Shown in pieces: positions 6,057-8,407 of a stretch of DNA of 8,407 nt. The notes beneath the pieces were generated by a model that worked only from the letters and a program-made list of their open reading frames with translations, was not told the origin of the DNA and made no database searches. The position numbers and the translations under genes are program-made. Source of the DNA: Thermoplasmata archaeon. GTDB taxonomy: Archaea; Thermoplasmatota; Thermoplasmata; Thermoplasmatales; Thermoplasmataceae. The stretch covers positions 1 to 8,407 of the forward strand of contig JAKAAU010000057.1 in NCBI GenBank assembly GCA_021802165.1, read 5' to 3'. Every line of letters begins with the position of its first letter. The first letter of the stretch is position 1.

Positions 6057-6357
6057 CGAGATAATGAATAAACTTAACTATATATACTTTAGCCCTATTT
6101 TTATTGATATATATTGATTTTAATTATATGTCTTATAGCCAGTATGCATCGAAAGGGTTGTTGTACACATTCCATGGGATTCATGTTCTGTAGCCTATAG
6201 ATAAAAATGAGCGAAAAGTTTATCATTATCCGAACAATAAACACAGGATAGTTTAAGGCTATAATGTGTACAGCGCTGAAATTGCTGGTACAGTGTTATA
6301 TTGAACACTATCAAATGTAAATTGAGACTATTCTGAATTTACCAGTGTAACTATGTA
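6057..6357. other. Gene-free stretch with coding-like composition and inverted repeats
   Basis: After the promoter of the small membrane protein gene, no convincing gene is found up to tRNA-Phe. About 6128-6300 has roughly 37-38% G+C, like the genes and well above the other spacers. It holds several inverted repeats: TGTACACATT (6162-6171) with AATGTGTACA (6263-6272), TTATAGCC (6133-6140) with GGCTATAA (6257-6264), GATAAA (6200-6205) with TTTATC (6219-6224), and AGTGTT/AACACT at about 6292-6310 around a TATA-like sequence. It could be an unrecognised small RNA gene or a decayed gene. A weak TATA-like AATGTAAATT at about 6314-6323 may serve tRNA-Phe. Confidence 0.5.
6077..6090 (-). promoter_or_regulatory. 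TATA box of the small membrane protein gene
   Basis: AAAGTATATATAGT on the minus strand is centred about 27 bases before the ATG at 6056, giving a leaderless transcript. No ribosome-binding site is seen. Confidence 0.6.
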
Positions 6358-6430
6358 GCCGTGATAGCTCAGTTGGGAGAGCGCCAGACTGAAGATCTGG
6401 AGGTCGCTGGTTCAATCCCGGCTCACGGCA
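6358..6430 (+). tRNA. tRNA-Phe (anticodon GAA)
   Basis: A full 73-base cloverleaf without an intron. Acceptor GCCGTGA pairs with TCACGGC, discriminator A. The D stem is GCTC/GAGC. The anticodon stem CCAGA/TCTGG encloses loop CTGAAGA, anticodon GAA. The T stem GCTGG/CCGGC encloses loop TTCAATC. CCA is not encoded. The gene is followed at once by a T-rich stretch. Confidence 0.98.
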
Positions 6431-6447
6431 TTTTTAATTTTGTATTT
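6431..6447 (+). terminator. T-rich terminator of tRNA-Phe
   Basis: TTTTTAATTTTGTATTT follows the last tRNA base directly. It is the usual archaeal T-run stop and separates the tRNA from the leucine operon promoter. Confidence 0.6.
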
Positions 6448-6471
6448 GATTCAAGAGCAGTTATAGATATA

Positions 6472-6479
6472 TTTATATA
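6472..6479 (+). promoter_or_regulatory. TATA box of the leucine operon
   Basis: TTTATATA is a near-consensus archaeal box, centred about 27 bases before the ATG at 6503. That predicts transcription starting at about 6500-6504, so the leader ORF would be the leaderless first cistron and leuA would follow after about 86 bases of leader. Confidence 0.65.
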
Positions 6480-6502
6480 ACATTATGTTAATTCACCTGT
6501 AG

Positions 6503-6553
6503 ATGAATTCGATAATGTTTATTGAGCAATTGTTCTTTTTGTTGCTTGAGTAA
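6503..6553 (+). CDS. Putative leucine-rich leader peptide of the leucine operon
   Basis: A 16-codon ORF, MNSIMFIEQLFFLLLE, ending in TAA at 6551. Leucine is at positions 10, 13, 14 and 15 (TTG, TTG, TTG, CTT) and isoleucine at 4 and 7. The ATG lies at the expected transcription start set by the TATA box, so it could be translated without a ribosome-binding site, like other first genes here. The leucine codons lie in the loop (L10, L13) and 3' arm (L14, L15) of a long hairpin, and the ORF ends 35 bases before leuA. By analogy with bacterial leu, ilv and trp leaders it may sense leucyl-tRNA supply. Caution: a T-rich tract always translates into Leu and Phe, so the hairpin and the position carry more weight than composition alone. 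Translation is not shown. Confidence 0.5.
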   Translation: MNSIMFIEQLFFLLLE

Positions 6554-6561
6554 ACGTTATC
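6511..6561 (+). promoter_or_regulatory. Long leader hairpin overlapping the leader ORF
   Basis: The 5' arm GATAATGTTTATTGAGCAA (6511-6529) pairs with the 3' arm TTGCTTGAGTAAACGTTATC (6542-6561). This gives 19 pairs, three of them G:U (6516:6556, 6522:6550, 6524:6547), with one bulged base, G6548. The loop is 6530-6541 and T-rich. The three departures from perfect DNA symmetry all keep RNA pairing, which favours an RNA structure over a protein-binding palindrome. A ribosome on codons 3-16 of the leader ORF must open this stem. Confidence 0.65.
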
Positions 6562-6585
6562 TTCATTAGAATTTTTGGAGGTAAT
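6556..6585 (+). promoter_or_regulatory. Alternative hairpin hiding the leuA ribosome-binding site
   Basis: GTTATCTTCA (6556-6565) can pair with TGGAGGTAAT (6576-6585): ten pairs, three of them G:U, around a 10-base loop. It buries the GGAGGT site of leuA. Bases 6556-6561 are also the foot of the long leader hairpin, so the two structures exclude each other, as in a translational attenuator. Confidence 0.45.
6577..6582 (+). promoter_or_regulatory. Strong ribosome-binding site of leuA
   Basis: GGAGGT lies six bases before the ATG at 6589 and decides this start over in-frame ATGs at 6631 and 6649. It is one of the strongest such sites in the window and fits a gene translated from inside a leadered mRNA. 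Confidence 0.85.
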
Positions 6586-6588
6586 AAG

Positions 6589-7755
6589 ATGTATTTTTAT
6601 GGTGGCGGAAGCTATAGCGATTTTTTCAATATGGGTGAATACAGCAGAATGGGCTATGAATTTAACAGGGAAAATATAAGTATATTTGATACAACACTGA
6701 GGGATGGAGAACAAACACCCGGAGTATCATTTAACACAGATCAGAAATATAAGATAGCAAAAATGCTGTATGATGCTGGTGTCAATATAATAGAGGCTGG
6801 ATTTCCTGCCGTTTCTAATGATGAAATGAAATCAATAAAAAAGATAAATCATGATATGGAAAATATATGTTCACTGGCAAGATGCAATAGAAATGATATA
6901 GATAAGGTAATAGAGTCAGATTCTAGAATAATACACCTGTTTATTGCAACATCGGATATCCATATGAAATATAAATTAAAAAAAACCAGGGAACAGGTTT
7001 TTGACAGTATAATGGAATCTATAGATTATGCAAGGAGCTATGGCATGAGAATAATTTTCTCTCCAGAAGATGCAACACGAACCAGCATGGATTTCCTTAA
7101 GCAGATAGTTTCTTCCATTAAGGTTGAAACTATAAATTTTCCAGATACTATAGGCATAATGAATCCAATCTCTATGTATTATTTTATCAACAAAATAAAA
7201 TCATTTACCAGCACCGGCATAAGCATCCATTGTCATAACGATTTTGGAATGGCTACAGCCAATACCCTTGCAGGTTTAATGGCTGGTGCAAATGAAGCCC
7301 AGGTAACAGTAAACGGAATCGGTGAGAGAGCTGGAAATGCCTCTTTAGAGGAGGTTGTGTCATCAATTTATGGATTTTTAAATTCATACACAGATATAAA
7401 AATGGAAAAACTATACAGCATATCAAAATATGTCAGTGCAGCAAGCGGAATAATACCTCAGAAGAACAAAGCCATAACAGGAGAAAATGCGTTTTCACAT
7501 GAAGCTGGCATACATGTCCAGGGCATAATAAACAACCCGAAAACATACGAGGCTATAAACCCGGAAATTTTTGGGCTCAATAGAAGAATAGTTATAGGCA
7601 AGCATTCCGGGAAGGCAGCAATAAAATACATACTGGAGAATAATGGTATGCATAAAACGGATGATGAAATAGATAATATATTACAGATAGTGAAGAAAGA
7701 AGGAAATAAAACAATTGATGACAAATTTTTATTAGAGGTGGCAAGAAATGAGTAA
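6589..7755 (+). CDS. leuA: 2-isopropylmalate synthase (short form, no C-terminal regulatory domain)
   Basis: Condenses acetyl-CoA with 2-oxoisovalerate, the first committed step of leucine synthesis. The 388-residue protein shows the TIM-barrel motifs FDTTLRDGEQTPG (33-45) with Arg38 and metal ligand Asp39, EAGFPA (69-74), LFIATSDIHMKYKL (117-130, the isopropylmalate synthase pattern), NFPDTIGIMNP (183-193), the metal-binding HCHNDFG (214-220), NGIGERAGN (242-250), FSHEAGIHVQG (302-312) and GKHSG (337-341). It stops after the linker region, so the leucine-binding C-terminal domain of the roughly 510-residue enzymes is absent and ordinary feedback inhibition is unlikely. The first 28 residues form a Gly/Tyr/Phe-rich extension (MYFYGGGSYSDFF and on) not usual for the family. 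It overlaps leuC by 8 bases. Homocitrate or citramalate synthase is the main alternative; the motifs, leuC and the leucine-rich leader favour leucine. Confidence 0.87.
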   Translation: MYFYGGGSYSDFFNMGEYSRMGYEFNRENISIFDTTLRDGEQTPGVSFNTDQKYKIAKMLYDAGVNIIEAGFPAVSNDEMKSIKKINHDMENICSLARCNRNDIDKVIESDSRIIHLFIATSDIHMKYKLKKTREQVFDSIMESIDYARSYGMRIIFSPEDATRTSMDFLKQIVSSIKVETINFPDTIGIMNPISMYYFINKIKSFTSTGISIHCHNDFGMATANTLAGLMAGANEAQVTVNGIGERAGNASLEEVVSSIYGFLNSYTDIKMEKLYSISKYVSAASGIIPQKNKAITGENAFSHEAGIHVQGIINNPKTYEAINPEIFGLNRRIVIGKHSGKAAIKYILENNGMHKTDDEIDNILQIVKKEGNKTIDDKFLLEVARNE

Positions 7756-8407
7756 GACAGCGGTAGAGAAAATATTTTCAGAGAAGAGTGGAACAGATTC
7801 AAAAAGTGGCGATTATATAGTGGCAAATGTGGATTATGTAATGGCCAATGATATTACGGCCCCAATAGCCATAGATGCTTTTAACGAACTTGGAATGAAG
7901 CCAAAAAGCGACAAAATAATAATTATACCGGACCATTTTGTTCCGCCGAAAGACATCAATTCTGCGAAACAGTATAAAAAATCCAAGGATTTTGCGCTTG
8001 AGAATGGAACATGGTTTTATGATATAGGCCATGGAGGCGTCTGCCACCAGGTTATGATGGAGAAGGGTTTTGCTGCACCGGGAAGGCTAATAGCAGGTGC
8101 AGATTCCCATACAAACACATATGGTGCACTGTCAGCAATTTCTACCGGCATAGGAAGTACAGAAGCAGGCGTAATATTTGCTACTGGCAAAATGTGGTTC
8201 AAAATTCCTGAAACAATTAAGATAAACCTTACAGGAAAACCTGGAAAAGGCGTAGAAGGGAAGGATATTATACTGCATGTATTATCAAAAATCAAAAACG
8301 GTGGTGCAGCATATAAATGCATGGAATTTTCCGGAAATATAAAGTATATTGATATCAACGAAAGAATGACAATGGCCAATATGACAACAGAAGCAGGAGC
8401 TAAATGT
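7748..8407 (+). CDS. leuC: 3-isopropylmalate dehydratase large subunit, N-terminal part (cut by window edge)
   Basis: An aconitase-family subunit that, with LeuD, isomerises 2- to 3-isopropylmalate using a 4Fe-4S cluster. The frame is open for 220 codons to the right edge. Visible: DYVMANDITAPIAIDAF (29-45), IPDHFVPP (60-67), GHGGVCHQVMMEKGF (94-108), PGRLIAGADSHTNTYGA (111-127), STGIGSTEAGVIFATGKMWF (132-151) and KGKD-like GKGVEGKDIILHVL (166-179). The three cluster cysteines lie beyond the edge in this family (roughly residues 300-365), so they cannot be checked. The ATG overlaps the end of leuA by 8 bases in another frame and has GAGGTG seven bases upstream, so translation is coupled to leuA. 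Homoaconitase of lysine synthesis is a close relative and cannot be fully excluded. Confidence 0.9.
   Translation, partial: MSKTAVEKIFSEKSGTDSKSGDYIVANVDYVMANDITAPIAIDAFNELGMKPKSDKIIIIPDHFVPPKDINSAKQYKKSKDFALENGTWFYDIGHGGVCHQVMMEKGFAAPGRLIAGADSHTNTYGALSAISTGIGSTEAGVIFATGKMWFKIPETIKINLTGKPGKGVEGKDIILHVLSKIKNGGAAYKCMEFSGNIKYIDINERMTMANMTTEAGAKC

Noticed and set aside
6128..6325. A frame broken by stops that could be read as a pseudogene (MSYSQYASKGLLYTFHGIHVL, then PIDKNERKVYHYPNNKHRIV)
   Set aside because: Open stretches of 15-21 codons are expected by chance in such DNA and I recognise no family. Kept only as part of the description of the spacer.
6485..6502. A five-codon ORF MLIHL before the leader ORF
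   Set aside because: It lies between the TATA box and the expected transcription start, so it is probably not in the mRNA.
6589..7755. Homocitrate synthase (lysine route) instead of isopropylmalate synthase
   Set aside because: The IATSDIHMKYKL and FPDTIG patterns, the following leuC and the leucine-rich leader fit leucine better. Not fully excluded.
7458..8379. Minus-strand frames of 82-122 codons under leuA and leuC
   Set aside because: They are antisense shadows of strongly conserved plus-strand genes.
1..8407. CRISPR arrays, insertion sequences or integrase attachment sites, including at the two tRNA genes
   Set aside because: No regularly spaced repeats, no transposase or integrase frames, and no duplicated tRNA 3' ends were seen.

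Overview
The window looks like chromosomal DNA from an acidophilic, A+T-rich archaeon of the Thermoplasmatales (Ferroplasma, Picrophilus or Thermoplasma kin). Four things point there. It has an archaeal isopentenyl phosphate kinase with the Thermoplasma-like GGGSFGH active site at residues 44-50, beside a type 2 IPP isomerase. It has an archaeal ZPR1-type zinc-finger protein. Its promoters carry archaeal TATA boxes about 25-28 bases before the start codon, which implies leaderless mRNAs, while internal operon genes use GGTG- or GAGG-type ribosome-binding sites. Neither tRNA gene encodes CCA. The genus is an inference.

Layout. Bases 1-4182 are read on the minus strand: tRNA-Ala(UGC), then a tight cluster of isopentenyl phosphate kinase, type 2 isopentenyl-diphosphate isomerase (fni) and the ZPR1-type protein, then an ABC-2 type exporter (ATPase plus a membrane subunit that runs off the left edge). 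Bases 4183-4487 are non-coding: a G-rich island followed by about 170 bases of roughly 90% A+T. Then come gcvT (aminomethyltransferase) and a small two-helix membrane protein, both on the minus strand, with a repeated GTGYATTTCC..GGAA element on both sides of gcvT. Bases 6057-6357 hold no convincing gene but have a coding-like base composition and several inverted repeats. On the plus strand follow tRNA-Phe(GAA), a leader region, 2-isopropylmalate synthase (leuA) and the start of the 3-isopropylmalate dehydratase large subunit (leuC), which runs off the right edge.

How the genes work together. The kinase makes isopentenyl diphosphate and Fni converts it to dimethylallyl diphosphate, the last two steps of the archaeal mevalonate route to membrane lipids. 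LeuA and LeuC are the first committed steps of leucine synthesis. GcvT belongs to glycine cleavage and one-carbon metabolism; its partner proteins are not in the window.

The most interesting signal lies between tRNA-Phe and leuA. A 16-codon leader ORF (MNSIMFIEQLFFLLLE), with four leucines and two isoleucines, starts about 25-28 bases after a good TATA box. Its leucine codons lie in the loop and 3' arm of a 19-pair inverted repeat (6511-6561). That 3' arm can alternatively pair with the leuA ribosome-binding site (6556-6585). This has the layout of a leader-peptide attenuator for a leucine gene, which would be unusual in an archaeon. The structures are read from the sequence; the regulation is a hypothesis.
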